From: a virus
Direction: 5' to 3' (one strand)
Length of the DNA stretch: 36,081 nt
IMG/VR virus record: IMGVR_UViG_3300012925_000010
Coordinates: 1 to 36,081 of that record
The translations under genes were made by a program, and so were the position numbers. Position 1 is the stretch's first letter; the number at the start of each line of letters is the position of its first letter. Positions 16,655 through 24,106 of this stretch are shown piece after piece. The notes below the pieces were generated by a model, which was not told the DNA's origin, made no database searches, and saw only the letters and a program-made list of their open reading frames with translations.

Positions 16655-17656
16655 TTACTGAACGGAGCCCCGTATGAATGCGGTGATCACTCCGGTGGTC
16701 TTGGTGAAGCAGGTCGTTGCGGAAGTCACCACAGCGGTGATCCCGGTGCTGAACACGGATGGCGGGCCGGAATTATAGCTGATGCTTGCGTTGCCATTGG
16801 CCGGCAGCGCCGCGCATTCCAAGGGCGTGATCGCGCCGTCAGCGGGCGCCGCCGTGACATTGAGCACCACAAGAAACCCTGCGGTCGCCGTTAGGTTGGC
16901 CGCATAGATGGAATAGAGATTGCCGGGAGTAGCCTTCAGGACGTGGTTGTTTTCCGCAGCCGCGGAAACCACCGGCGTAATTCCCGCAGCAATGGCCGAC
17001 GTCGGCGCGATAGCGACTGCGGCGGTGCCGGTGCCCGCCGCAATGGCTCCGGTAATCGAGCGCTGGCGGTCCCACGTGGCGCCGTTGAATATATAGGACC
17101 CGAGGGCCCCGAGCAGGAAGCTGGGGGTGCCGACCGTGCCGCTCGACTGATAAAACCCCACCGTGTTCGACTGGGCATCGGTCGCAGCCGCGGAATTGAG
17201 GATCGATTGCGACCGCAACACGCCGTTGGCGTTGATCTGGAGGTCGCCACGTTGCCCAGCGGTCAGGGTAGGGAGCGTAGTGTTGTAGATTCCCCCCACT
17301 TTGAGTGGGTTGCCGCTGTCGGTGGCGCCATTGGCGACGGTGCCCTGTACTTCCGCGGTGCCGCTCGTGAACTGGTTGTTCAGCGCCTTGAGCAGCGCGA
17401 TGGTGGTCGCCGCGGTGGCGCTGGTCGGCACCGCGGCCGGTGCGTCCGTGGTCGACCCCTCGGCGATGTCGGCGCCGTTGGCGATGGTCGCCGCGCCGCC
17501 GCCGCCAGCGCTACTGGTCGGGAGCGGGTTGGTGGCGCTCACCGCGGTGCAGTTCGCTGGATTGGTGCCGATGCACAGCCGCACCGTCTGCGCCTGCCCA
17601 TGGGCCAGCGTCGTCATCATGAGGAAGGCGCCGAGCGCCGCAATTAGCCGCTTCAT
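16655..17656 (-). CDS. Virion-type protein with signal peptide
   Basis: This 333-residue protein starts at ATG behind GAGAGGCGACG. Residues 1-22 look like a Sec signal peptide (MKRLIAALGAFLMMTTLAHG, cleavage near AHGQA). After a Cys-containing segment (RLCIGTNPANC) comes a Gly/Ala-rich linker, then a motif common in phage head or tail decoration proteins: GNPLKVGGIYNTTLPTLTAG, followed by QRGDLQINANGVL. The C-terminal half is beta rich (NLYSIYAANLTATAGFLVVL). The gene lies among small structural genes between capsid and connector. The signal peptide is unusual for a virion protein. Export and virion incorporation both need direct evidence. Confidence 0.75.
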   Translation of the reverse strand: MKRLIAALGAFLMMTTLAHGQAQTVRLCIGTNPANCTAVSATNPLPTSSAGGGGAATIANGADIAEGSTTDAPAAVPTSATAATTIALLKALNNQFTSGTAEVQGTVANGATDSGNPLKVGGIYNTTLPTLTAGQRGDLQINANGVLRSQSILNSAAATDAQSNTVGFYQSSGTVGTPSFLLGALGSYIFNGATWDRQRSITGAIAAGTGTAAVAIAPTSAIAAGITPVVSAAAENNHVLKATPGNLYSIYAANLTATAGFLVVLNVTAAPADGAITPLECAALPANGNASISYNSGPPSVFSTGITAVVTSATTCFTKTTGVITAFIRGSVQ

Positions 17657-17665
17657 CGTCGCCTC

Positions 17666-17998
17666 TCAGTTGATGGACATGCCCTGCTGGGTCTGCAGGC
17701 GGAGCGCCCCAGCCGTCAACGTCACGATCACCATCCTGATGCGGGAGATCGGGGTGGTGAGGACGCTGACGCCGCTGGCCGCGGTCCCTACCGGGAAATC
17801 GGCGCTGTCGAACCACGATGCGGTGGCGTCGGTCTTCAGGGGATCGCTGAAGTCGTCGATCGTGTACTGCAGGGAATAGGCCGCCGGCCCAACCGTGAGC
17901 GTGATTGCGACCGTCGCAGTGAACGGCGAGATCGCCTGATCGAAGTCCACCGAAGGCTTGGTGCCGATCGTGGTGTAGGTCACATCGTGGTAGAGCAT
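17666..17998 (-). CDS. Small structural protein
   Basis: This protein of 110 residues is read from the ATG at 17996-17998; a GTG one codon upstream (18001) has slightly better spacing to AGGAG and may be used. The sequence is nearly all beta strand, with TYTTIGTKPSVDFDQAISPF, TATVAITLTVGPAAYSLQYT and SRIRMVIVTLTAGALRLQTQ. Such small beta proteins are common next to capsid and connector genes of these phages and may decorate the head. No enzymatic motif is seen. Confidence 0.75.
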   Translation of the reverse strand: MLYHDVTYTTIGTKPSVDFDQAISPFTATVAITLTVGPAAYSLQYTIDDFSDPLKTDATASWFDSADFPVGTAASGVSVLTTPISRIRMVIVTLTAGALRLQTQQGMSIN

Positions 17999-18025
17999 CA
18001 CGGCGGCGATCTCCTGGTGGGACCG

Positions 18026-18226
18026 CTAGTCGCCTTGCCCGATGCCTGGGAACTTGCGGTGGACCTTTTCGCGGACCTTTTTCTTGAGGTCCGCCGTTCC
18101 GAATTGACTGACGCGGCTCAGCGCGTTCCTTGCGTGACTTGCGTCATTCACTGGATAGGAACGGTCGGGGCCGGCAAAATCCTTCGCCGGCAACGCCTTC
18201 CGATCCGAGGTCGTCAGCTTCGCCAC
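18026..18226 (-). CDS. Small basic protein (DUF6582-like)
   Basis: This 66-residue protein is read from the GTG at 18224-18226, four bases after the previous stop; a longer frame upstream is an Arg-rich shadow of the neighbouring gene. The pattern AKLTTSDRKALPAKDFAGPD, then RSYPVNDASHARNALSRVSQ and VREKVHRKFPGIG, matches a small widespread phage domain of unknown function that is also found fused to other virion proteins (DUF6582-like from memory). It is strongly basic and helical at its C-terminus. It could bind DNA or capsid interior; the role is unknown. Confidence 0.75.
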   Translation of the reverse strand: MAKLTTSDRKALPAKDFAGPDRSYPVNDASHARNALSRVSQFGTADLKKKVREKVHRKFPGIGQGD

Positions 18227-18230
18227 GGCC

Positions 18231-18437
18231 CTAATCCGCGCGCTTGCTCGCGCTCGACGTGCGGTGCGCCGACGAGAACGGGTTCTTGTCAGCACCCACT
18301 CCGCCGCCGCGCGCGCGACGCGGGCGATCCATGCGAGCCTTGGCCATGCCGCCCTCGGGCTTGCAGACCTTGCCGCCCTTTTTGCGCTTTGCGGCTTCCG
18401 TGAAGACGTTGGGATTGCCTGAGACCTTATCCGGCAT
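18231..18437 (-). CDS. Small basic protein with RARGG motif
   Basis: This 68-residue protein starts at ATG with AGGAGAGAGCA just before it. It is rich in Lys, Arg and Gly and probably disordered: KRKKGGKVCKPEGGMAKARM, then DRPRRARGGGV and SSAHRTSSASKRAD. The stretch RMDRPRRARGGGV is nearly repeated as RMDRPHRASGGKV in the Pro-rich protein at 26779-27480. Such basic short proteins can neutralise or condense DNA in the head, or act as a packaging tag, but neither is shown. Confidence 0.7.
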   Translation of the reverse strand: MPDKVSGNPNVFTEAAKRKKGGKVCKPEGGMAKARMDRPRRARGGGVGADKNPFSSAHRTSSASKRAD

Positions 18438-18446
18438 TGCTCTCTC

Positions 18447-18914
18447 CTAGCTCATCCAGTTGACGGTCTGGACATAGCGCATGGTGACGCGCGTATGGCC
18501 CGTGGTCGTTGCGCCTGCGGCCACGTTTACCGTAGCGACAACGCTTTTGTTGGTGCCGGTGTCGCCCAACGCCAGCAGCTGGGCGGTCGACGGGGCCACC
18601 GGAGCTACGAACCGCGCAACCGCCGCCTTCACATCCATGGCGGTAGCATATTGAGCGCCGAGCGCCGCGATTCCGATGGTCAAAACAGCCGTGGCGGCCG
18701 AGTTCCATACCACGTCGTTGTCGACGAGGAAGTCCAGAATCTGGCAGTGTTCCGGGATCGCGAAGGTTCCGGAAACATTGTTGACGCCGTTCTGGGTCAA
18801 TACCAGCGTCTGCGACAGGATCGCAAGGCCAGCGTTGGCCGGACCGATATCGTCCGCATACTGTTTCGGACCCGAGATGATCGGTCCTGCGAACTGTGTG
18901 CCGGGTGCTGGCAT
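18447..18914 (-). CDS. Capsid-associated small protein
   Basis: This protein of 155 residues is read from the ATG at 18912-18914, ten bases after GGAG; a GTG at 18923, which overlaps the homing endonuclease stop as GTGA, is an alternative. The sequence is beta rich: GPIISGPKQYADDIGPANAG, LAILSQTLVLTQNGVNNVSG, TFAIPEHCQILDFLVDNDVV. It resembles small head proteins encoded directly after the capsid gene. If the homing endonuclease is an insertion, this gene was originally next to the major capsid gene, which fits a decoration or head-completion role. Confidence 0.75.
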   Translation of the reverse strand: MPAPGTQFAGPIISGPKQYADDIGPANAGLAILSQTLVLTQNGVNNVSGTFAIPEHCQILDFLVDNDVVWNSAATAVLTIGIAALGAQYATAMDVKAAVARFVAPVAPSTAQLLALGDTGTNKSVVATVNVAAGATTTGHTRVTMRYVQTVNWMS

Positions 18915-18919
18915 CTCAC

Positions 18920-19444
18920 TCACTCTCCTGCGGCAAACTCGCCATGCAACTCTTCCGATCGCTTGAGGTAGGCGGCATGCGCCAACTCCTCAGTGTCGAA
19001 GTAACCCAGATGCTCCCGAACGCCGTCTTTGGTGGCGATCGCCCGGTAGCGTATCGATCTCGCCTTCTGAACCGCCTGCACACCTTTGAGCAGGCTGCTC
19101 GCGTTGCCTTTCCGTAGATACTTTCCGCAGTTCGCCTTGTTCTGAGAACTGTTGGCGAGCCGGAGGTTGACCCACTTGTCGTTCGCTATGTCGCGGTCCT
19201 CGTGGTCCACCTGATGTTCGGGCCACTCGCCCTTCATATACACCCAGATGATCCTAGCAACGCGATACAGCTTACCTCCTACGTTAACGGTCCTGTATCC
19301 TTCGTTTCCAGAAACTCCTCCAGCAACCGATCCTGCTGGTATTCTGCCGTATCGGCCAGCGGCGGCTCGCCACCTTAGAACACCTTCTAGCGGGTCGTAT
19401 GTGAAGAGGCTCCTTACTTGCTCAGCACTCAGGTCCGTTAGCAT
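18920..19444 (-). CDS. Freestanding HNH-AP2 homing endonuclease
   Basis: This 174-residue protein starts at ATG with GGAG six bases upstream. The HNH nuclease motif occupies residues 75-100: HQVDHEDRD (H81, D82-like metal-site region), N89 and NLRLANSSQNKANC. An AP2-type DNA-binding domain follows at about 120-172: KGVQAVQKARSIRYRAIATK, then HLGYFDTEELAHAAY. HNH-AP2 proteins are mobile endonucleases that cut intron- or insertion-less phage DNA near their own site and spread by repair. It sits between capsid and small structural genes, has its own promoter-like sequence, and its leader is visibly AT richer than its surroundings. All this points to insertion as a selfish element. Confidence 0.9.
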   Translation of the reverse strand: MLTDLSAEQVRSLFTYDPLEGVLRWRAAAGRYGRIPAGSVAGGVSGNEGYRTVNVGGKLYRVARIIWVYMKGEWPEHQVDHEDRDIANDKWVNLRLANSSQNKANCGKYLRKGNASSLLKGVQAVQKARSIRYRAIATKDGVREHLGYFDTEELAHAAYLKRSEELHGEFAAGE

Positions 19445-19473
19445 CTCTCTCTCCGTTTTTCTGGTGAAGCACC

Positions 19474-19502
19474 ATACTAATCGGGGAGAGAGTATTGTTC
19501 AA
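19474..19502 (-). promoter_or_regulatory. Sigma-70-like promoter for the homing endonuclease
   Basis: In the 69-base gap after the capsid gene the minus strand holds TTGAAC at 19502-19497, a 17-base spacer, and TAGTAT at 19479-19474. Each box matches four of six consensus bases and the spacing is ideal. The predicted start lies shortly before the ribosome site GGAGAGAGAG of the HNH gene. The gap is the most AT-rich place in the capsid region. Use as a promoter is inferred. Confidence 0.45.
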
Positions 19503-19513
19503 TAGTTACCCAA

Positions 19514-20428
19514 CTAACTTGTTGGAAATTCGCCCCAAGCCGCGCGCGGGTCGTTGTAACCGAACGAGTAGCGCTCGTAGGCCTTGACCAGCAGGTTGTC
19601 GGTGATGTTGTCGACCCACATGTCGCTCTCGTACGGGATACGCATCATGTGGATCAGGCCCTCGATGTTGGTGGTGACGAACCACGCAAAGTTCGAGGTG
19701 AGGAAGTCCATCACCAGGAAACCTTCCGGCAGGCCGCCGGAGGTCGTTAGGATGGCGTTGACGTCGTTGTCGGCGGTGCCCGGTCGCAGTTCGGTCTTCA
19801 GCAGGCGGATCGCGACCGGCTGCAGGTTGACAGGGACGACCAGCCGGCGCGCGCGGGCCATGATCTTGAGACCGCGCTCGTTGACGAAGTTCGAGCGGAC
19901 ATTCGCCATGACGGCGAGGAGGCTCGATTCGTTGAGCGACTTCGGCACCGCGGAGGTGTTCGCCCACGTTCCGCTGTCCCACGGATGGTCGATCGCAAAC
20001 AGCGCCTTGCCGTCGCCGATCTGGGTGTTGTTGTAGATGTTGCCGAGATTGAGGACGTTGGCGCCCTGAATTTCCTTGAACTGCGCGAACGCCTCTTGGA
20101 GCTTCAGGTTGGTCGGGTTGAACTGCGCCTTGTAGAGGTTGTCGTCGATCGCCTTGCGGGTGATCGCGTAGCCCAGCGCCACCTCGATATGCACGAACGC
20201 CCAGGTGAAGCGCTCACCGGCGTTATTGTCGAACTGGGTTGCGGCGCCTTCATCCTTGAGGAAGGGCAGCGCGACGAAGGCCATCTGGGTCGAGCGCTCG
20301 ACGGCCATCGCCGACTTGTGGGTCTTGAAGACCTTGTCCCACTGACGTGGGATCATCTCGTAGGAGCCACGGACGTCGAACAGGCCCGGGAGCAGTTCGG
20401 AGCGGATGCTTGCAAGTGCGACGGGCAT
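19514..20428 (-). CDS. Major capsid protein
   Basis: This 304-residue protein starts at ATG after AAGGAAAGATTGATCA. It has the features of an HK97-fold major head protein: an N-terminal arm (VALASIRSELLPGLFDVRGS), an E-loop-like region (FLKDEGAATQFDNNAGERFT), the long spine-helix region around LKLQEAFAQFKEIQGANVLN, and the A-domain part GLKIMARARRLVVPVNLQPV AIRLLKTELRPGTADNDVN. The end contains the strand-rich NFAWFVTTNIEGLIHMMRIP. It builds the icosahedral head. The gene order scaffold, minor proteins, capsid agrees. A GroES-like gene upstream may help it fold. The assignment is from size, position and pattern. Confidence 0.85.
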   Translation of the reverse strand: MPVALASIRSELLPGLFDVRGSYEMIPRQWDKVFKTHKSAMAVERSTQMAFVALPFLKDEGAATQFDNNAGERFTWAFVHIEVALGYAITRKAIDDNLYKAQFNPTNLKLQEAFAQFKEIQGANVLNLGNIYNNTQIGDGKALFAIDHPWDSGTWANTSAVPKSLNESSLLAVMANVRSNFVNERGLKIMARARRLVVPVNLQPVAIRLLKTELRPGTADNDVNAILTTSGGLPEGFLVMDFLTSNFAWFVTTNIEGLIHMMRIPYESDMWVDNITDNLLVKAYERYSFGYNDPRAAWGEFPTS

Positions 20429-20442
20429 TGATCAATCTTTCC

Positions 20443-20889
20443 TTACACTGCGCCGATTGGCATCCACAGGATGGATGAGACTTTCCGGAAGAATATTCCA
20501 CCGACCAGCGCGGCGCTGCTCGGGAGCTGTATCCCGGCCTCGGAGTTGGACCCAGTGCTTGCCGGCAGAGTTCCGATCGCCTCCCCTACATTGGGGAAAA
20601 CGATGGGATTGGAGGGGCCCGAGGTGGGGTCCTTATAGACCTCGGCTACATCGCCGATGTCGGCATCATCCGGCAATCGAACCAAGACAAGATGATGGGA
20701 ATCGACGACAGACGTGATCACAAGCACTATCGTCGCTTGGGAAACGCGCGCAATCGGGCTGGCATCGTCGCCGACTCCAGAGCCAACGGTGGAGCCAGAT
20801 GTCGCTCCGCCGACCATCGAAATGATGGCCGCCCCTGATCTGTTGTAGATCGGGACTGGGGTTCCAAGAGGGTCGACAACCGTCGTCAT
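20443..20889 (-). CDS. Small head-associated protein
   Basis: This 148-residue protein starts at ATG two bases after the stop of the preceding gene and lies 14 bases before the capsid gene. It is beta rich with Gly/Ser runs (SMVGGATSGSTVGSGVGDDA) and a barrel-like pattern (ATIVLVITSVVDSHHLVLVR LPDD, then VAEVYKDPTSGPSNPIVFPN). The C-terminal segment IGTLPASTGSNSEAGIQLPS is followed by FRKVSSILWMPIG. Small beta-rich proteins next to the capsid gene are often decoration or stabilisation proteins. No motif proves this. Confidence 0.75.
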   Translation of the reverse strand: MTTVVDPLGTPVPIYNRSGAAIISMVGGATSGSTVGSGVGDDASPIARVSQATIVLVITSVVDSHHLVLVRLPDDADIGDVAEVYKDPTSGPSNPIVFPNVGEAIGTLPASTGSNSEAGIQLPSSAALVGGIFFRKVSSILWMPIGAV

Positions 20890-20891
20890 GA

Positions 20892-21662
20892 TCAGGCGCC
20901 CAAGGTCGTCTTGAAGATTTCGTTGTTGAACGTCACAACGGCCCAGCCGAACGGCGTGGTCGGGTCGTTACCATTGCCGATCTGACCGAAGTTGCCCGAA
21001 TTGGTGACCGGGGCGACAACCTTGAAGGGACCCGTGGTGTTGTTCAGCGTGGCGAGCGTCGACTGATCGACGGTCGCGCCGGAGAAACCGTTGATGAGAT
21101 TGCCGACGCCGATCGCGAACCCAACGGTCTCGCCAATATTCGCGGTAACGAGCGAAGTATTGAGCGCTGCCGCCATGAATAGCGCATTGGGCGCATTGAT
21201 GATGTAGGCCGTGGCATTCGAGCCGGCCGCGCCGGGCCAGAACGGTGACCACTGCGGCGTCCCACCGACAGGGGTATACATGCAGCCGTCGAACACACCG
21301 GCGATGATGACGGTGTTGGACGAGCCCTGCTCAATATTGCCTGTGGCAGTGTTGTAGATGACCGGGTCGCCGCGGAAAATCTTGGTGGCGTTGCTCGACA
21401 GGATCGTACCCGTCGCCAACTGATAGTCGGGCGATCCGCCGGAGGTGTATCCGATGTGACGGAAGCCAAAAGCCGTTGCAGTGTTGGCCACGAGGAATCG
21501 CTCCGGTGTTCGGAGGCCGCTTCCAGCTCGCATGGCTTGAAGGTACGCCTTGGGTTTCGCCCGACGCGCGGCTTGCGGTCGGTAGAGTGGCAGGGCGTCT
21601 GCCGGGTCGATCGGGCTGCTAGAGCGGATCAACCGTGCTGCATTTTGCAGCGTCGGAATCAT
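20892..21662 (-). CDS. Capsid decoration-like protein
   Basis: This protein of 256 residues is read from the ATG at 21660-21662, 41 bases after the glycosyltransferase stop; the longer frame upstream would overlap that gene and has an Arg/Cys-rich shadow composition. The basic N-terminal arm (LPLYRPQAARRAKPKAYLQA) precedes a beta-rich body: TATAFGFRHIGYTSGGSPDY, TKIFRGDPVIYNTATGNIEQ, TVIIAGVFDGCMYTPVGGTP QWSPFWPG. The last 90 residues contain NIGETVGFAIGVGNLINGFS and FGWAVVTFNNEIFKTTLGA. I associate this type of protein with abundant head-surface proteins of alphaproteobacterial phages. Its place just upstream of the capsid gene supports that. Confidence 0.75.
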   Translation of the reverse strand: MIPTLQNAARLIRSSSPIDPADALPLYRPQAARRAKPKAYLQAMRAGSGLRTPERFLVANTATAFGFRHIGYTSGGSPDYQLATGTILSSNATKIFRGDPVIYNTATGNIEQGSSNTVIIAGVFDGCMYTPVGGTPQWSPFWPGAAGSNATAYIINAPNALFMAAALNTSLVTANIGETVGFAIGVGNLINGFSGATVDQSTLATLNNTTGPFKVVAPVTNSGNFGQIGNGNDPTTPFGWAVVTFNNEIFKTTLGA

Positions 21663-21703
21663 CCCTACAGCAAAAGTCCCGACGCTGTCAACATCCTGTG
21701 ACG

Positions 21704-22447
21704 TTACTCGGCGGCGGCGCCATCCAATCTTTGGTCGATCTTGGCCACCCGAGCATCGATCTCGGTTTGCTGATAATCTAGCTCGCGGCTTTTGGCAAAG
21801 CACCCCACGAATGCATGCGGCCCTTCGTGCGTGAACGTATAGGCAGTCGAGGCCCATACTTTGCCGCCGGTCTCACGGAAACGCCGGCAAAATGAGATAT
21901 CCTCGCTGACCTTGCCCTCCGCTACGCGCAGGCAATCGAAGAACCCGAATGTCCGAGCAGCTCCCGCGTAGCGCAGATCAGGCAGCGTCATGTAGGGCCG
22001 GATCAGTTCGGGGAATTTCTCAATCATCGCGGTAACCGCATCGCGTCGGATCAGCAGACAACCGGCGCCAAGTCCGTCAACCTCGATGAATCCCTGCCGA
22101 TATTCTGGCGCTTCAGCACCGCTCACGACCCATCCCATCGGGTAAGTCTTCTTGGGGTAAATGCCACCAACCAGAGGCTCGTTGAAAGTCAGCATATCGA
22201 GCACAGCTTGTGGCGGGAATCCGACGTCGGCATCGAGGAACAGTAAATGCGTTGAATCGGGGTGGACGTCGTACCACCACGTCAGCACCATATTGCGAAT
22301 TTCCTCGATATCAGGCCAAGAGAACGAGGCGATGCTGGCATTGATCCCTTTGGAAGCCATCGCGCTCATGAGCGAATGGCTGGTCTCAAAGGTCGTGGTG
22401 GTGATCTGTCGACCGAAGGCCGGGATAAAGACGAAAATCTTAGCCAT
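21704..22447 (-). CDS. GT-A type glycosyltransferase
   Basis: This 247-residue protein starts at the ATG of a TGATG overlap; a GTG one codon earlier is less likely. The N-terminal strand KIFVFIPAFGRQ, the stretch HLLFLDADVGFPPQAVLDML with the metal-binding DAD motif at residues 72-74, and the later VSEDISFCRRFRETGGKVWA match a GT-A fold, family 2-like transferase that uses a nucleotide sugar and a divalent metal. GGIYPKKTYPMGW follows the DAD motif as in related phage enzymes. Being between minor head genes, it may glycosylate a capsid or fibre protein; modification of host envelope or phage DNA is the alternative. The acceptor cannot be told from sequence. Confidence 0.85.
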   Translation of the reverse strand: MAKIFVFIPAFGRQITTTTFETSHSLMSAMASKGINASIASFSWPDIEEIRNMVLTWWYDVHPDSTHLLFLDADVGFPPQAVLDMLTFNEPLVGGIYPKKTYPMGWVVSGAEAPEYRQGFIEVDGLGAGCLLIRRDAVTAMIEKFPELIRPYMTLPDLRYAGAARTFGFFDCLRVAEGKVSEDISFCRRFRETGGKVWASTAYTFTHEGPHAFVGCFAKSRELDYQQTEIDARVAKIDQRLDGAAAE

Positions 22448-22647
22448 CACTCTTCCTTAGTGAAAATGTACGTGGTGCCATCCGGCCTCTTGCACTGGAA
22501 CGTTGAGATCGTATTGTTGCAGTCAATGGTGGGCGTGGTGGGGCGGCAAAATACCTTGCCATGGTCAGGCTCCGGATCACACACCGCCACAGGGACGCAC
22601 ATCAAGAGCGTGCGCGCCACCGAAACCAGCGTGCAAATATCGGCCAC
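22447..22647 (-). CDS. Small cysteine-rich protein
   Basis: This 66-residue protein starts at GTG directly after the stop of the previous gene and ends in a TGATG overlap with the glycosyltransferase gene. It has six Cys residues in MADICTLVSV, LLMCVPVAVCD, GKVFCRPTTP, TIDCNNT and STFQCKRPDG. The first 20 residues are hydrophobic with a short core (VSVARTLLMCVPVAV), possibly an export signal or membrane anchor, and the rest could be a disulfide-bonded domain. I do not recognise it. Coupling on both sides supports a real gene. Confidence 0.7.
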   Translation of the reverse strand: MADICTLVSVARTLLMCVPVAVCDPEPDHGKVFCRPTTPTIDCNNTISTFQCKRPDGTTYIFTKEE

Positions 22648-23373
22648 CTACTCCTCAAAGCCAGCGTCACCTTCGGCGACCACGTCCGGCCGCGGGATAT
22701 CCTTGCCGAAGTCGATATCCATCTTCAGGCCTCCGGCGTTGCCGCGGCGCGCCGCGACGCCAGCCCCAGGGAGCGACTTCTGAGTCATCCGCAGCGCGTC
22801 GGTGCGGTCGCGCAGCAGGGCGCGGGCGATCTGCTCGTCCTCGCGTGAAGCTTCCTTCGTCAGCGACGCCGGCCGCTCCTCCAAGCGCAGGCCCTGCACC
22901 ACGATGTCGCCCTCGTAGCCGACCGGTGTCCACCGGCCCGCATGCCGTGACGCCGGCACCGCGCGCCAGCCGTTCTGATACATCAGCAGGTCACCCTGCA
23001 CGATCTCACCGATCGGCTTGTTGAGGATGGTTACCGGGTTCCACTGGTAGGACCATCCATGCGGCACCTCGCTCATCGGCAGGTCAAGTGGGTCACCAGA
23101 AGCGATGCGGCGCCGGGTGAGGTGCGCACCGTCGCGGCCCACGGCGACGATCGATCCATCCCGCGGGTTCTCGCGGGTGGTATCACGGGGGGCCTCGGCA
23201 CGCGGCGGCACCGGGCGCGGCGCGGCGCGGCGGATACCGGGAGCCGCCTCGGCCTGCTGGCGCAGTTGGGCCGGCGGCGTCGTAACGCGGGTGTTCTTCT
23301 TGCGCTTTTTCATCTTGGCACGTGTCGGGACGCGGGTGATCTGCGGAGCATCTCCGCCCATCGGGTCATTCAT
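22648..23373 (-). CDS. YQW-family phage protein, copy C
   Basis: This 241-residue protein overlaps the previous gene by eight bases. Residues 1-80 are basic and disordered (KMKKRKKNTRVTTPPAQLRQ). Then comes the block shared with the genes at 23366-24106 and 25817-26494: SGDPLDLPMSEVPHGWSYQW NPV, later NGWRAVPASRH, GDIVVQGLRLEERPASL, followed by a charged helix (EDEQIARALLRDRTDALRM). The tail is acidic (DIDFGKDIPRPDVVAEGDAG). I recognise the block as recurrent in alphaproteobacterial podovirus genomes, but no function is established. Repeated near the scaffold gene, it may serve in head assembly. Confidence 0.8.
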   Translation of the reverse strand: MNDPMGGDAPQITRVPTRAKMKKRKKNTRVTTPPAQLRQQAEAAPGIRRAAPRPVPPRAEAPRDTTRENPRDGSIVAVGRDGAHLTRRRIASGDPLDLPMSEVPHGWSYQWNPVTILNKPIGEIVQGDLLMYQNGWRAVPASRHAGRWTPVGYEGDIVVQGLRLEERPASLTKEASREDEQIARALLRDRTDALRMTQKSLPGAGVAARRGNAGGLKMDIDFGKDIPRPDVVAEGDAGFEE

Positions 23374-24106
23374 CGGGGGTCTCCTTCAGGGATTTACGCA
23401 CGTTTCCGACCGCAATCGGCAGCAGGATGGCACGGAGAGTAGGCCACCATGGTGCCCCCTTGTTGGCATCCATGGCGGCATAGAATTGGTCGGCCACCGG
23501 GCCCGGAGCGAGAGTGCGATCCTTGCGCACCACCTCAGACTCCAGCCGATCACGCTCCTTGAAAATGCGATCGATGTATGGAGCCATGTCCTTGGGAATA
23601 GGGCCGATGGTCTCGATCGTTTTGGTGGACTGTCGCTTGAATACCGAGGCGGGAGGTTTGCCGATCTCGTGCTCCTCCAACGTATCCAGCTTGCCGGTCT
23701 CAGACTGCGTCCCAATCCGGACATCGCCGGTGAGGTCAATCGCCGCGGCTCTCATCCTCCAATCGTCAATGTTCTGCTGCGCCTTGGTGCGCGCCTGCGC
23801 CTGCGCACGGCTAACGATCTCCGCAGACTTCTCGCACAGTCGCAGGCCACCTCTTTCGACGTCGCCGGGCGTGCCCCACGGGGCGAACACTCCCTCGTGC
23901 CGCGAGTATGGCACCGGAGTCCACCCCGATGCGGCCTCCTTCACTTCGACGTCTGGGCTGATCGGATTCCATTGGTATGACATGCCGCGCGGGATCATGG
24001 TCAGCGGGATATCGTAGGGATCACCGCTGCGGAGCGCGACCGTGTAGCCGGCACCCCACAGATCGTGCAGCTGGTCGATCGTCAGGATGTCGGTGACGGC
24101 GCTCAT
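23366..24106 (-). CDS. YQW-family phage protein, copy B
   Basis: This 246-residue protein starts at an ATGA overlap with the zinc-binding gene. The shared block occupies residues about 20-110: RSGDPYDIPLTMIPRGMSYQ WNP, then SGWTPVPYSRHEGVF, GDVERGGLRLCEKSAEIV, followed by an Ala/Gln-rich helix (SRAQAQARTKAQQNIDDWRM). The C-terminal half is unique: FKRQSTKTIETIGPIPKDMA, then FYAAMDANKGAPWWPTLRAI. It is one of three diverged copies in this window, all within 4 kb. Function is unknown. Confidence 0.8.
   Translation of the reverse strand: MSAVTDILTIDQLHDLWGAGYTVALRSGDPYDIPLTMIPRGMSYQWNPISPDVEVKEAASGWTPVPYSRHEGVFAPWGTPGDVERGGLRLCEKSAEIVSRAQAQARTKAQQNIDDWRMRAAAIDLTGDVRIGTQSETGKLDTLEEHEIGKPPASVFKRQSTKTIETIGPIPKDMAPYIDRIFKERDRLESEVVRKDRTLAPGPVADQFYAAMDANKGAPWWPTLRAILLPIAVGNVRKSLKETPDE

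Noticed and set aside
19480-19530. Small inverted repeats after the capsid gene as a terminator
   Set aside because: Stems are only four to five base pairs, AT rich and without a T run.
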